DNA from: Acidobacteriota bacterium
Lineage (GTDB): Bacteria > Acidobacteriota > Terriglobia > Bryobacterales > Bryobacteraceae
Length of the DNA stretch: 42,192 nt
Direction: 5' to 3'
NCBI GenBank assembly: GCA_025353165.1
Contig: JANXRE010000177.1
Span: forward strand, 1-42,192
Positions 34,391 to 42,192 of this stretch are shown here, one piece after another. Position numbers and translations under genes: made by a program. Numbering within the stretch: position 1 is the stretch's first letter; each line of letters begins with the position of its first letter. The notes under the pieces were generated by a model, which saw nothing but the letters and a program-made list of their open reading frames with translations, did not search any database and was not told the DNA's origin.

Positions 34391-35731
34391 TCATGACAGG
34401 CCGTCGCGCCATCCGAACAGGTTGCCCCGCCCCAGCAGCCAATTCGGATCGAGCCGGCGCTTGACGGCTTTCATCGCTTCGATCTGCGCGGGCGTGTACT
34501 GGAGTTCGAGAAAGTGGGCCTTGCGTTTACCGAGGCCGTGTTCGGCGCCGACCACGCCGCCCAGCCGCACCGCTTCGCGCGCGAAGACCGGCATCAGGTC
34601 GCGCGCCCGCTCCCATTCGGCGTTATCGCGAGGCAGCAGGTTGACGTGGACGTGCGCGTCGCCGATGTGTCCCCAAATCGTGTATTGGCCGGGAAACTCG
34701 CGCTCCAGCAGGTCGCGATAGAACGCCATCATCTCGCGATTGTTCTCGAAGGGAACGGCGAAGTCCGAGCTGAGTTTTACCAGGCCTCGCTGGCGCATGG
34801 TCGCATTCACGCGCTCCGGCAACTCGTGCCGGAACTGGCGGAAGCGCTCGCGGTCGCGCTCGCTGGTGGCGATCCAGGATGTCTCCAGGAGCGCGCCGGC
34901 CTGATCGAGCCGTTCCAGCCATTCGTCCACCTCGGCGCCGGTCGCGATCTCCTGCTCGATCAGCAGAGCGGCAGCCGCGTCGATTTCCATGACGCGCAGC
35001 GAATTCGCGTCCAGGTACTCCAGCATGTTCAGCCGTTCGACGCCGCGCCACGCCTCGACGGCATCGAGGGCGAGCGCGTCGCGATCGAAGAAGATGACGC
35101 CGGCAAAGTAATCCTTGGGCGCGGGCAGCAGCTTGAGTTCGGCGCGGGTCAGTACGCCGAGCGTTCCCTCGCTCCCAACAAACAGGTCCATCCAATCCAT
35201 GCCGGGCGAAAGCCGGTAGCCCGCCGAGTGCTTGGTGGTGCGGGGAAGCGATATGGACGGGACATCGAAATCGATACGGTCGCCGCGTTGGACGTCCAGA
35301 ACGCGGCCATCCATCAAAGCCACGCGTAGCCCGAGCACGTTCGCGCGCGTATCGCCGTAGCGGAAACTCCGCGATCCGCTGGAATTGTTCGCGATGTTGC
35401 CGCCGATCGACGACGTGTTTTCCGTGGGGTCCGGCCCGTAAATCTGGTCCGCGCGAGCCACCGCGGACTGCACGTCGCGCAGCAAGGTTCCCGGTCCCGT
35501 GACGGCGCGGCCGGCCTCGATGGAGAGCGAGTTCATCCCGCGCAGATCCAGAACCCAGCCGCCGTCGGGAACGCTGCCGCCCGTCAGACCGGTCCACGCA
35601 CCGCCGATGGTCACGGGCGTGCCCGCGGCATTCGCCTGGCGCAGGAACTCGACCACCTCCGCTTCGTCGCGAGGATTCAATACGCGGTCGGCTTGTCCGC
35701 TGAAGCCCGACGCGTCCTCGATCCGGACCAT
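34391..35731 (-). CDS. FAD-linked oxidase (GlcD/D-lactate dehydrogenase-like)
   Basis: A 446-residue flavoprotein of the VAO/PCMH family (FAD_binding_4 plus FAD-oxidase C). FAD-binding motifs include TIGGAWTGLTGGSVPDGGWVL-like text (about 42-62), the pyrophosphate segment PDPTENTSSIGGNIANNSSG and the C-terminal HIGDAHVHVNLLP and GAEHGLGKRK. GAEHGLGKRK is the usual GxxHGxGxxK motif of 2-hydroxyacid oxidoreductases. A glycolate, D-lactate or other 2-hydroxyacid substrate is likely; the specificity is open. It is 4 bp after RNase J on the same strand, so the two are probably co-transcribed. Confidence 0.9.
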   Translation of the reverse strand: MVRIEDASGFSGQADRVLNPRDEAEVVEFLRQANAAGTPVTIGGAWTGLTGGSVPDGGWVLDLRGMNSLSIEAGRAVTGPGTLLRDVQSAVARADQIYGPDPTENTSSIGGNIANNSSGSRSFRYGDTRANVLGLRVALMDGRVLDVQRGDRIDFDVPSISLPRTTKHSAGYRLSPGMDWMDLFVGSEGTLGVLTRAELKLLPAPKDYFAGVIFFDRDALALDAVEAWRGVERLNMLEYLDANSLRVMEIDAAAALLIEQEIATGAEVDEWLERLDQAGALLETSWIATSERDRERFRQFRHELPERVNATMRQRGLVKLSSDFAVPFENNREMMAFYRDLLEREFPGQYTIWGHIGDAHVHVNLLPRDNAEWERARDLMPVFAREAVRLGGVVGAEHGLGKRKAHFLELQYTPAQIEAMKAVKRRLDPNWLLGRGNLFGWRDGLS

Positions 35732-35735
35732 CCCG

Positions 35736-37406
35736 TCAGACCTCGAGGATGACCGGCACGATCAGCGGACGCCGGGCCGTCTGCTTGATGAGGAACCGTT
35801 TCAGATCGGCGCGAATCTTTTCCTGCATCACGCCCCAGTCGGTGCGCTCTTCATCGCTGGACGAGTCCACGGTCCGCTGCACAACCTGGCGGGCATTCTG
35901 CAGCAGGTCGGCGTTGTCGTCGAAGGAAACAAACCCGCGGCTGACGATCTCCGGCAGATTTTCGCTCTTCTTGGTGTGCTTGCTGATGGTCACGATGGGG
36001 AGGACGAAGCCGTCTTCGGAGAGGTGGCGGCGGTCGCGGATGACCATGTCCTCGACGATGTCGTCCAGGCTGCCCGAGTCGATGCAGACGCGCCCGACGG
36101 GAACGCGATCGCCCCGGCGCGCGCCGCGGGAATCGATCTCGATCGAATCCCCGTTGTCCAGGATGAACGTCTCTTCCAATCCGAAGTCGCGCAGGTGCGA
36201 GGCCATCGACGCGTGTTTCGACAACTGCCGGTATTCGCCGTGGATCGGAACGAAGTACCTCGGCCGGACCAGGTTGAGAACCAGCTTCAATTCCTCCGCG
36301 CTCCCGTGTCCGGACACGTGGATGGGCGGATTCATCGAGCCGTACACCATGTCCGCGCCGCGGCGGGAGACGTGGTTGATCATGCGATAGATCGCCTTCT
36401 CATTGCCGGGTATGATGCGCGCGCTCAGGACCACCAGATCGCCGCGTTCAATCGACAGGTTCTTGTGATTGTCCACCGCCGCGCGCGACATGGTGGACAT
36501 CGGCTCGCCTTGCGTTCCGCTGGCCACCACCACGACCTTGTCCGGCGGCGCCAACATGATGTCCTGCGGCCGGAGCAGAATGCCGTCGGGGATGTGCAGA
36601 AAACCGAGGTCGTGCGCGATCTCGGTAGTGCTGGTCATGCTGCGGCCCAGGAAGGCGACCTTGCGGCTGTACTCCTGCGCCAAGTCGATGATCTGCTGCA
36701 GACGATGAATGGAAGAACTGAAGCACGAGATGATCAGCCGCCGCTCGGCCTTGACGAACATCTCCTCCAGACGGGGCCGCACGGCCCGTTCGCTCTCGGT
36801 GTAGCCGGGCCGGTCCACGTTGGTGGAGTCCGACAGCAGCAGCAGCACGCCGCGCTTGCCGTAGTCGGCCAGCGTGTGGAGATCGAACAGGGCGTTATCG
36901 GTGGGGGTGGGATCCACCTTGAAATCGCCGGTGTGGATGATCACGCCGAGGGGCGTGGTGATGGCCAGCGCGACGGAATCCACGATGGAATGCGTCACGT
37001 GAATGAATTCGATGGAAAACGGCCCGATGACGATTTTCCCGCCGCGCTTGACCCGGTTCAGTTTCGCGTCGCGCAGGAGCTCGTGCTCTTCCAGGCGGCG
37101 CTCGACCAGGGCCAATGTGAACGGCGTCCCGTACACCGGGATATTCAGGGTGGATAACAGGAACGGAACGGCGCCGATGTGGTCTTCGTGGCCATGCGTG
37201 AGAATCAAGGCGCGTACGTGCTCGCGGTTTTGCTCGAGGTACGCGAAATCGGGCGTGACGATATCGATGCCGAGCAGCTCCGCATCGGGGAACGTCATGC
37301 CCGCGTCGATGACGATAATGTCGTCGCCATAGCGCAGCGCCATGGAATTCATCCCAAACTCGCCAAGTCCTCCGAGCGGGATGACCTGCAACTTGCTGTC
37401 TGTCAT
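35736..37406 (-). CDS. rnj: Ribonuclease J
   Basis: A 556-residue RNase J, a beta-CASP 5' exo- and endoribonuclease for mRNA decay and rRNA processing. Zinc motifs: LILTHGHEDHIGAVPFL (about 68-84), IHTGDFKVDPTP (about 165) and the SGHGSAEELK and PIHGEYRQLSKH segments. The beta-CASP domain includes SFSSSIHRLQQIIDLA and VVASGTQGEPMSTM. The C-terminal domain (about 455-556) with FVSFDDNADLLQNA follows the normal layout. An adjacent FAD oxidase gene starts 4 bp downstream. Confidence 0.96.
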   Translation of the reverse strand: MTDSKLQVIPLGGLGEFGMNSMALRYGDDIIVIDAGMTFPDAELLGIDIVTPDFAYLEQNREHVRALILTHGHEDHIGAVPFLLSTLNIPVYGTPFTLALVERRLEEHELLRDAKLNRVKRGGKIVIGPFSIEFIHVTHSIVDSVALAITTPLGVIIHTGDFKVDPTPTDNALFDLHTLADYGKRGVLLLLSDSTNVDRPGYTESERAVRPRLEEMFVKAERRLIISCFSSSIHRLQQIIDLAQEYSRKVAFLGRSMTSTTEIAHDLGFLHIPDGILLRPQDIMLAPPDKVVVVASGTQGEPMSTMSRAAVDNHKNLSIERGDLVVLSARIIPGNEKAIYRMINHVSRRGADMVYGSMNPPIHVSGHGSAEELKLVLNLVRPRYFVPIHGEYRQLSKHASMASHLRDFGLEETFILDNGDSIEIDSRGARRGDRVPVGRVCIDSGSLDDIVEDMVIRDRRHLSEDGFVLPIVTISKHTKKSENLPEIVSRGFVSFDDNADLLQNARQVVQRTVDSSSDEERTDWGVMQEKIRADLKRFLIKQTARRPLIVPVILEV

Positions 37407-37473
37407 TTAATACTTCAAGGGTAGCATCCGCTCCCTCACGGTCGCGGCTCGGCAAGGATTAGGTAGCGCGCGG

Positions 37474-38214
37474 GTGGCGCACTTAAGCGTTCGAGACGCC
37501 GTGGACTCTGGCCTGTCCGGCGATCGCGTGATCGTGCTCCTGTCTCCCGAGGCGGCGCCGCGGGTGGAGGAGGGATGGGAGGAGTCTTGCTTCACGAAAG
37601 CGTGTTTTACCTCCTGGCGCGACCCTGCCGGTTTCCGGCGCTGATCCGTCGTAATCCAAACCGTGGGGAACGGCATTCGGCTGCCTGGCTCGGACGAGGA
37701 ACTCTGCCGCGCGATCGCAGACAAGCCGGGCCGGATAGAATGCGAAGCCGGCAGGGCTCTCCGCTTTGCGCAAGAGCACGCGGCCGATTTTGAACTGGTG
37801 ATCCGGATCGATGGCCGCGCCCGGACACTGCCCTCGGTCGGCGCCGAGATTGGGCGCCGCGTGGGTCAGGCGCGCCGGATCCTAATCGCAACTCGAGGGA
37901 GCGGCTCGGACGCTCGCGGCCGGCATCGCGCCACCACTCTTCGCGTCGATCTTGACGAGGCCGCGTTCGATCGCGCTCTCCAGTCTTCCGAGGATCCGGA
38001 TTTCATCTGGCCGGCCGTTTCCTGGCTGGAGCGGAACGAGCGCTGGATGGAAGCCATCGCCGCGCTCAACGGAATTCTGCAATCGCGGCCGCAACTTACA
38101 CATTTGGCGCGAGAACGTTTCTGGATACAGGAACGGCTCAGGATACCGGCCGATCCGAACGTACCAGTCAGCCCCGCGGTCCTCCAGCCCCACCTCCCGT
38201 TCGATCAGCGGTAG
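37474..38214 (+). pseudogene. Probable remnant of a STAND-type NTPase (defence-like)
   Basis: One frame, interrupted by a single UGA at 37642, reads SGDRVIVLLSPEAAPRVEEG, resembling an effector or TIR-like domain end. It continues PGSDEELCRAIADKPGRIEC and EAGRALRFAQEHAADFELVI, then RIDGRARTLPSVGAEIGRRV. The second part looks like the start of a STAND or AP-ATPase NTPase (hydrophobic strand, then the cue for P-loop and FAxEHAxDFxxVxWxD), but no GKT P-loop is present; the loop seems deleted. The tail includes WLERNERWMEAIAALNGIL, like a repeat. No start codon or ribosome-binding site is clear. It converges on the ABC gene with a 10-bp overlap. The family call is tentative. Confidence 0.4.
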
Positions 38215-40016
38215 CCGGCGGCTTGCAGTTCGAACAGCTCGGCGTACTGGCCGCCGTGGCGGACCAATTCGTCGTGGCTTCCCTGCTCGACGATCCGGCC
38301 CTGATCCAGCACCAGGATCCGGTCCGCCATGCGCACTGTGGAAAACCTGTGGGAAATCAAAACGGCCATTTTCCCCTGCGTCAATTCCGCGAATCGCTGG
38401 AAGACCTCGTATTCGGCGCGGGCGTCCAAACTGGCTGTGGGTTCGTCCAGAATAATCAGTTGGGCGTCGCGCATGTAGGCGCGACCGAGGGCGATCTTCT
38501 GCCACTGTCCCGCCGACAATTCGACGCCCCCGTCGAAACGCCGGCCCAGCATCTGGTCGAACCCTTTCGGTAGCACGCGAATTACCTGGTCCGCCAGACT
38601 CTTGCGCGCGGATTCGTCGAGCAGGCTCTGGTCCCCTACCCGGTCGATCCGCCCAACACCAATGTTTTCTTTCGCAAGCATGTCGAATCGCATGTAGTCT
38701 TGGAAGATGACGCCGATCTCCTTTCGCAGGTCGTCCAGGTCGTACTCCCGCAGGTCGATCCCATCCAGAAGGATAGAGCCGGCGATGGGATCGTACAGGC
38801 GTGCGAGCAGCTTGACGATGGTCGTCTTGCCCGCGCCGTTCTCCCCGATGAGGGCAATCTTTTCGCCCGCGTCCAGGCGCAGATTGACGTCCTGCAAGAC
38901 CAGCCGGTCCGTCCCGGCGTAAGCGAACGACACGTTGCGGAACTCGTAGCCGGAGCGGACCGGGCGCGGCGCCGGTATTGCGCCGGGCTGGGACAACACT
39001 TGCGGTTTGACTTCAAAAAAATCGAATAAGTCCTTGATATAAAGGGCTTGTTCCGCTATCGCGTTCACGTTCGAGAACAAGCTCTCCATCAATTGCCGCG
39101 ATCTGGCGAAGGCGCCAGCAAGAAACGTCAGGTCACCGAGGGTCAGCTGCCCGGCGATGGTTCGCGCGATGATCACGATGTACGCGACGTAGTACCCGCC
39201 GACCGGCAACAGATTCAATGCGAAGCCGCTGACGGCCCGACGGATCGCGAGGGCCCGGTTCTCCGCGTAAAAGCGCTCGAAGAGATTTCGGGCACGGTCC
39301 ACCAGGTATCCCTGGAGCCCGAAGATCTTGACCTCCTTCGCGCTCTGGTTCGACGCTCCGAGAAATCGCAGGTAATCCAGCTCGCGGCGCTCGGGAGTCC
39401 AGCGGTACAGGATGGAATACGCGAGCATCGCGAACCTGGTCTCGCCCAGGAAGGATGGAACAATCGCGGCCACCAGGAGCAGGAAGAACCAGGGCGAGAA
39501 CCAGATGACCGCTCCGCTCAATGAGATGAGAGTGATCAACTGCTGGGCCATGCCCGCAAGCTGGGCCAGCATCCCGAGCCGCGAGCTGGTCTGGCGCCTG
39601 GCCCGCTCCATCTTGTCATAGAAGACCGGGTCCTCAAAGGTGGCCAGATCCAGCCGGCCGGCGTGCTCCATGAGGCGGACGCTGACGTGGTTCGTGAAGC
39701 GGTCGCCGAGCAGGCTGTCGCACAGGTTGATCCCGCGCCCGATCAGGTCTCCAACCACGACCAGGGCGATCTCCGTGGCCAGGTAAGTCCAGACCGACCG
39801 GCCGGGACCGGGATGGACGATCTGGTCGATGATCAGCTTGCCAACCCAAAGTTGAGCGACTGGAATCGCTGACGCTATAAGCCGAAGTAATATGATGGAA
39901 GCGGACAGAGCCGGGCTGGTATCCCAGACCATCCTGAGCAGTGGTGGTATGTTCTTTAGCGCACGGAAGCGCTCGCGCCAGGTCTGCGGTGGCTCAGACT
40001 TTGCCCGGGGGTGCAT
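38205..40016 (-). CDS. ABC transporter, fused permease and ATPase
   Basis: A 603-residue half-transporter of the exporter type. An N-terminal membrane domain (about 1-340) carries several hydrophobic segments, for example SASIILLRLIASAIPVAQLW and AVIWFSPWFFLLLVAAIV. The NBD has Walker A GENGAGKTT (about 406-414), a Q-loop VIFQDY, signature ELSAGQWQK (an LSAGQ variant of LSGGQ) and Walker B LIILDEPTASLDARAE, followed by the H-loop ISHRFSTV. It would work as a dimer; the substrate is unknown. A long, structured leader with a promoter precedes the start. Confidence 0.92.
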   Translation of the reverse strand: MHPRAKSEPPQTWRERFRALKNIPPLLRMVWDTSPALSASIILLRLIASAIPVAQLWVGKLIIDQIVHPGPGRSVWTYLATEIALVVVGDLIGRGINLCDSLLGDRFTNHVSVRLMEHAGRLDLATFEDPVFYDKMERARRQTSSRLGMLAQLAGMAQQLITLISLSGAVIWFSPWFFLLLVAAIVPSFLGETRFAMLAYSILYRWTPERRELDYLRFLGASNQSAKEVKIFGLQGYLVDRARNLFERFYAENRALAIRRAVSGFALNLLPVGGYYVAYIVIIARTIAGQLTLGDLTFLAGAFARSRQLMESLFSNVNAIAEQALYIKDLFDFFEVKPQVLSQPGAIPAPRPVRSGYEFRNVSFAYAGTDRLVLQDVNLRLDAGEKIALIGENGAGKTTIVKLLARLYDPIAGSILLDGIDLREYDLDDLRKEIGVIFQDYMRFDMLAKENIGVGRIDRVGDQSLLDESARKSLADQVIRVLPKGFDQMLGRRFDGGVELSAGQWQKIALGRAYMRDAQLIILDEPTASLDARAEYEVFQRFAELTQGKMAVLISHRFSTVRMADRILVLDQGRIVEQGSHDELVRHGGQYAELFELQAAGYR

Positions 40017-40158
40017 GTTCCGAGTGTAACTTCATGCCGGCAAAGCAGAAAGCTCACCTTTCGGTGAGCTTTTGCACACTACCCTGCTTGGCAGGGCGAT
40101 GTTATTGGGAGAATCAGTTTCGACGGTAACGCAACCGCCAAAATCTGTTTGTGATTGA
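40017..40158 (-). ncRNA. Candidate structured leader RNA (or small RNA) ahead of the ABC transporter
   Basis: Read on the minus strand downstream of the promoter at 40159-40187, about 140 nt form three hairpins. H1 (40115-40147) has outer CAG/CTG and inner GGCGGT/ACCGTC arms. H2 (40082-40096) is CCCTGC/GCAGGG. H3 (40049-40072) is a 10-bp stem with a GAAA tetraloop. It ends 34 nt before the ABC start, so it could be an attenuator or riboswitch-like leader, or a stand-alone RNA. I do not recognise a known family. Confidence 0.45.
40049..40073. terminator. GNRA-capped hairpin, terminator-like
   Basis: A perfect 10-bp stem (AAAGCTCACC / GGTGAGCTTT) with loop TTTC on the plus strand, GAAA on the minus. 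On the plus strand it ends in TTTT; on the minus strand the stem is followed by CTGCTTT, a poorer T tract. It may terminate or stabilise the leader RNA. Confidence 0.6.
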
Positions 40159-40187
40159 AGTTTAGGGCCTGGGGGAGGGCAAGTCAA
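40159..40187 (-). promoter_or_regulatory. Sigma70-type promoter of the leader and ABC transporter
   Basis: On the minus strand TTGACT (40187-40182) and TAAACT (40164-40159) are separated by exactly 17 bp. The transcript would start near 40152, opening the structured leader. An A/T-rich stretch lies just upstream of the -35 box. Both boxes are near consensus. Confidence 0.65.
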
Positions 40188-40337
40188 CAGAAAAAATCCC
40201 CTGTGGAAGAACACCCGTAACGCACTACACAGGAACGGGTTGGCGCGTTGCGCAATTTTCCTCAGGGTGTGGAAAACTGCTTTTCACAGGCCGCCGGAGG
40301 CACCGCTTTTCGGTCTAAGCCAGAGAAAACGGGAATG
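40188..40337. other. Intergenic stretch without a recognised gene
   Basis: Together with the leader, the gap between the ABC and DUF6599-like genes is 321 bp. Nothing further was found in this part except a T-rich run upstream of the -35 box (read on the minus strand). Confidence 0.6.
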
Positions 40338-41291
40338 TTAGTCCAAGCGGAGCCGGATCATCGTATCCTCCGGCTCGCCAATCCCCAAACGGTAGCGCAG
40401 GACACGAAAACCCCCAAACAATATTCCGGAGATCAGGCAAAACACGAGAATCGCACCGGTCAGGAAGAGCATGTTCAGCAGCGCACGGGCCCAGCCAATG
40501 GCTTGGTTTCGCTCCGGCACCTGGTTGAGGGTGACGGTCGCCTGCCAGTTCATCCTGGACAGCAACCGCTCGGCGTCATCGGCGTTCGGAGCGTTTACGA
40601 CCGCAGCTACTAAAGGGCCTGTTCTCTTTACGATAACTCCAGGAAGCTTACGAAATGCTTCAGCCTGATCCCGGGCCATGTTCGGAACCGGGTAGGAGAA
40701 CAAAACGAAGCCAAATTCGCTGTTCTTGCCTTTGTAGCGGGCGTACTCCCCCTCGGCGCTGAGATGGAAGGCCGCCACCGACGGAGGGATTCCCTTGCCG
40801 AACCGTTCGAGTCCCACGGGGCCGAGCACGTAACGCTCCGAGTTGGGGATGAGGCCGTCTTCGGGGAGGAATCCGGGCAACGCCGGAATCGGCGACTCCT
40901 CCCAGCGGGGCGCATGCGCCAGGAAGAAATTCACTTCTTCCGCCTTGGGCTTCTTCCCGGCAAATTGAAGAACGTAATTTCCGCGCGCGATGGTATCCTC
41001 GGCCGGAGTACATGCCGCAACTTTACCCATGTCGCAGTTCTTCGCATCCGCGGGCCGAAGGTACTGAAACCCGGAGAAGGCGCCGGTAGTGTCCCGGAAA
41101 CGCCAGGCCGTCACAATCATCCTGCCGTACTCGGCCTTCTCGGACTGATCGAACCCGTACTCCTCGAACAGGGCCGGATCGGGCGCGGCGATGGCGTGCG
41201 AGTTGGCCTTGGCCATCTTATTGTAGTAGTCCGGCAGAAGGCCAGCAGTCACGGGAAGGATCGCGGCCGCGAGAATCAGGCCCCGCAGCAT
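40338..41291 (-). CDS. Exported/membrane-anchored DUF6599-like protein
   Basis: A 317-residue protein if started at the ATG at 41291 (signal-like MLRGLILAAAILPVTAGLLP). The central part is soluble (YGRMIVTAWRFRDTTGAFSG, ARGNYVLQFAGKKPKAEE). Near the C-terminus one membrane helix (ALLNMLFLTGAILVFCLISG) is followed by a short positively charged tail. This fits what I recall of the acidobacterial DUF6599 family. The function is unknown. The start overlaps the secA 3' end by 16 bp, which suggests translational coupling with secA. Confidence 0.65.
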   Translation of the reverse strand: MLRGLILAAAILPVTAGLLPDYYNKMAKANSHAIAAPDPALFEEYGFDQSEKAEYGRMIVTAWRFRDTTGAFSGFQYLRPADAKNCDMGKVAACTPAEDTIARGNYVLQFAGKKPKAEEVNFFLAHAPRWEESPIPALPGFLPEDGLIPNSERYVLGPVGLERFGKGIPPSVAAFHLSAEGEYARYKGKNSEFGFVLFSYPVPNMARDQAEAFRKLPGVIVKRTGPLVAAVVNAPNADDAERLLSRMNWQATVTLNQVPERNQAIGWARALLNMLFLTGAILVFCLISGILFGGFRVLRYRLGIGEPEDTMIRLRLD

Positions 41292-42192
41292 TTCTTGTAC
41301 TTCTTTCCGCTGCCGCACGGGCAAGGGTCGTTTCGTCCGGCCTTCTGTTTGGAGAGGATAGGCTTGGGCGCGGCGGTGGCCTCGCCGCCGACAAACTGCA
41401 GCTCAGCCATTTCCCGTTCCTTCTTCCGCTGGATGTTTGCGGTGAAGTCCAGGACTTCCTTTTGGGCCTCGCGGTTCACCTGCGGGGACGCCACTGCGAC
41501 AGGCTCGCCGCCTTCCTCGTCCTCATCGAAGCCCATCTCCGGATAAGGCAGCGGCACCTCTCCACCCGGATCGATGCCCTGGAGGAAGAAGAGGTAGCGA
41601 ACCGTCTCATCCTCGATGCGGTCCATCATGTCCTGGAAGATCTGGAACGACTCCTTCTTGTACTCGATCAGCGGATCCTTCTGCCCGTAGCCGCGCAGAC
41701 TGATGCCTTCCTTCAAGTGATCCATGGACAGCAGGTGGTCTCTCCACTGGTTGTCGATGACGCTCAGCATGATGGTGCGCTCGGCGTCGCGCATGAGGTC
41801 GTAGCCGACCATCTTTTCCTTTTCGGAGTAGCGCTTGACTAGCTGCTCATGGATGAATTCCTCGATCTCTACGCGACTCATGTTGCCAAGGTCGGACGGA
41901 TTGATCTTGATTCCGAATTCGGTCAGAACGTCGGACTGCAGTCCTAGGAGGTCCCAGGCGCTGGGGTGCCCTTTCGCGGGGCAGCGAATCTCGAGGTACG
42001 ATTCCAGAATTCCCCGGATGATCTCGAGAAAGCGCTCTCGCATGTCCTGCCCTTCCAGGAGCGCGTTGCGCAAGCCGTAGATGGCCTTGCGCTGCTTGTC
42101 CATGACGTCGTCGTATTCCAGCAGGTGCTTTCGAGCGGCGAAGTTCTGCGCCTCGACGGCCTTCTGCGCGGCCGCGATGCGCTTGGTGATCA
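41276..42192 (-). CDS. secA: Preprotein translocase ATPase SecA, C-terminal part (cut by the window)
   Basis: The last 305 residues of SecA are present; the 5' part lies beyond the window end. Recognisable are AARKHLLEYDDVMDKQRKAI (helicase region edge), the helical scaffold with NQWRDHLLSMDHLKEGISLR, and the C-terminal zinc-binding SEC-C motif NDPCPCGSGKKYKKCCG, with three or four Cys ligands for SecB and ribosome contacts. SecA drives preproteins through SecYEG. The DUF6599-like gene follows with a 16-bp overlap. Confidence 0.97.
   Translation of the reverse strand, partial: ITKRIAAAQKAVEAQNFAARKHLLEYDDVMDKQRKAIYGLRNALLEGQDMRERFLEIIRGILESYLEIRCPAKGHPSAWDLLGLQSDVLTEFGIKINPSDLGNMSRVEIEEFIHEQLVKRYSEKEKMVGYDLMRDAERTIMLSVIDNQWRDHLLSMDHLKEGISLRGYGQKDPLIEYKKESFQIFQDMMDRIEDETVRYLFFLQGIDPGGEVPLPYPEMGFDEDEEGGEPVAVASPQVNREAQKEVLDFTANIQRKKEREMAELQFVGGEATAAPKPILSKQKAGRNDPCPCGSGKKYKKCCGA

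Noticed and set aside
35499-37157. Open frame of over 550 codons on the plus strand opposite RNase J and the FAD oxidase
   Set aside because: It is fully antisense to well-supported genes, with Asp/His/Gln-rich text typical of a shadow frame. Similar long shadows oppose pckA, thrC, ABC-F and the radical SAM gene.
37470-37486. GTGGCGCAC at 37474 as a third copy of the REP palindrome
   Set aside because: Only nine bases match; the second arm and the GTCGGA flank are missing.
37642-37644. In-frame UGA inside the STAND-like remnant as a second selenocysteine codon
   Set aside because: The context is Arg-UGA-Ser with no neighbouring Cys and no hairpin at the expected distance; the surrounding gene looks decayed.
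1-42192. CRISPR arrays, tRNA or rRNA genes, intact transposases or phage genes
   Set aside because: No regularly spaced direct repeats, no tRNA-like cloverleaf with a CCA-type end, no rRNA sequence and no transposase or integrase frame were seen. A covariance search would be needed to exclude a missed tRNA.

Overview
This GC-rich window (roughly 60% or more by eye) looks like a chromosomal segment of an acidobacterium, most likely from the Solibacteres/Bryobacterales side of the phylum. The clues are a PadR regulator coupled to an ADOP-type (acidobacterial duplicated orphan) permease, PEP-CTERM sorting tails, two genes of the futalosine menaquinone route (mqnA, mqnC), a secreted Gfo/Idh/MocA oxidoreductase, a GH29-like secreted protein, and a secA-linked gene that I match from memory to an acidobacterial family (DUF6599). 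I saw no tRNA or rRNA gene, no CRISPR array and no intact insertion sequence.

Layout. 1-3.2 kb: a VOC protein divergent from uvrB, with a Rossmann-fold protein overlapping the uvrB end. 3.3-7.0 kb: a BrkB/YihY membrane protein running into a decayed padR-ADOP pair. 7.0-11.5 kb: ferrochelatase divergent from an ATP-grasp-like protein, HtpX and an RNA methyltransferase. 11.5-12.7 kb: gene remnants (a beta-propeller and a PEP-CTERM tail). 12.7-18.8 kb: an ABC-F ATPase, a secreted protein, pckA, a radical SAM protein and a cyclophilin. 18.8-22.4 kb: a Gfo/Idh/MocA protein, a second PEP-CTERM remnant, then mqnA-mqnC. 22.5-26.0 kb: a minus-strand cluster dinB-like/thrC/glgA/trxA. 26.1-33.9 kb: a lytic transglycosylase, TerC, a beta-CASP metallo-hydrolase, an S9 peptidase, a broken GH29-like gene, a FecR-like protein and two small secreted proteins. 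34.0-38.2 kb: a nucleotidyltransferase remnant, an FAD-linked oxidase, RNase J and a STAND-like remnant. 38.2-42.2 kb: an ABC exporter with a structured leader, a DUF6599-like protein and the 3' part of secA.

The most important observation is at 16846-18213. The radical SAM gene does not appear to end at the UGA at 18175. That UGA lies in a Cys-UGA-Ala-Glu-Pro context, the frame continues for 11 more codons to a second UGA, and a 9-bp hairpin with a GGU loop sits 11 nt downstream of the first UGA. This is what a bacterial selenocysteine codon with its SECIS element looks like, so the product is probably a 455-residue selenoprotein of the type I recall as CUAEP-tail radical SAM proteins. A plain stop-to-stop gene call would truncate it at the catalytically interesting tail.

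A second theme is gene decay. At least seven genes are broken: padR, the ADOP permease, the propeller, two PEP-CTERM genes, the GH29-like gene and the MNT nucleotidyltransferase; a STAND-like gene is probably an eighth. Most carry several independent lesions, which argues against simple sequencing error. Palindromic REP-like elements and a strong inverted-repeat element sit between genes. A candidate structured RNA leader, with a sigma70-type promoter and a GNRA-capped terminal hairpin, precedes the ABC exporter.
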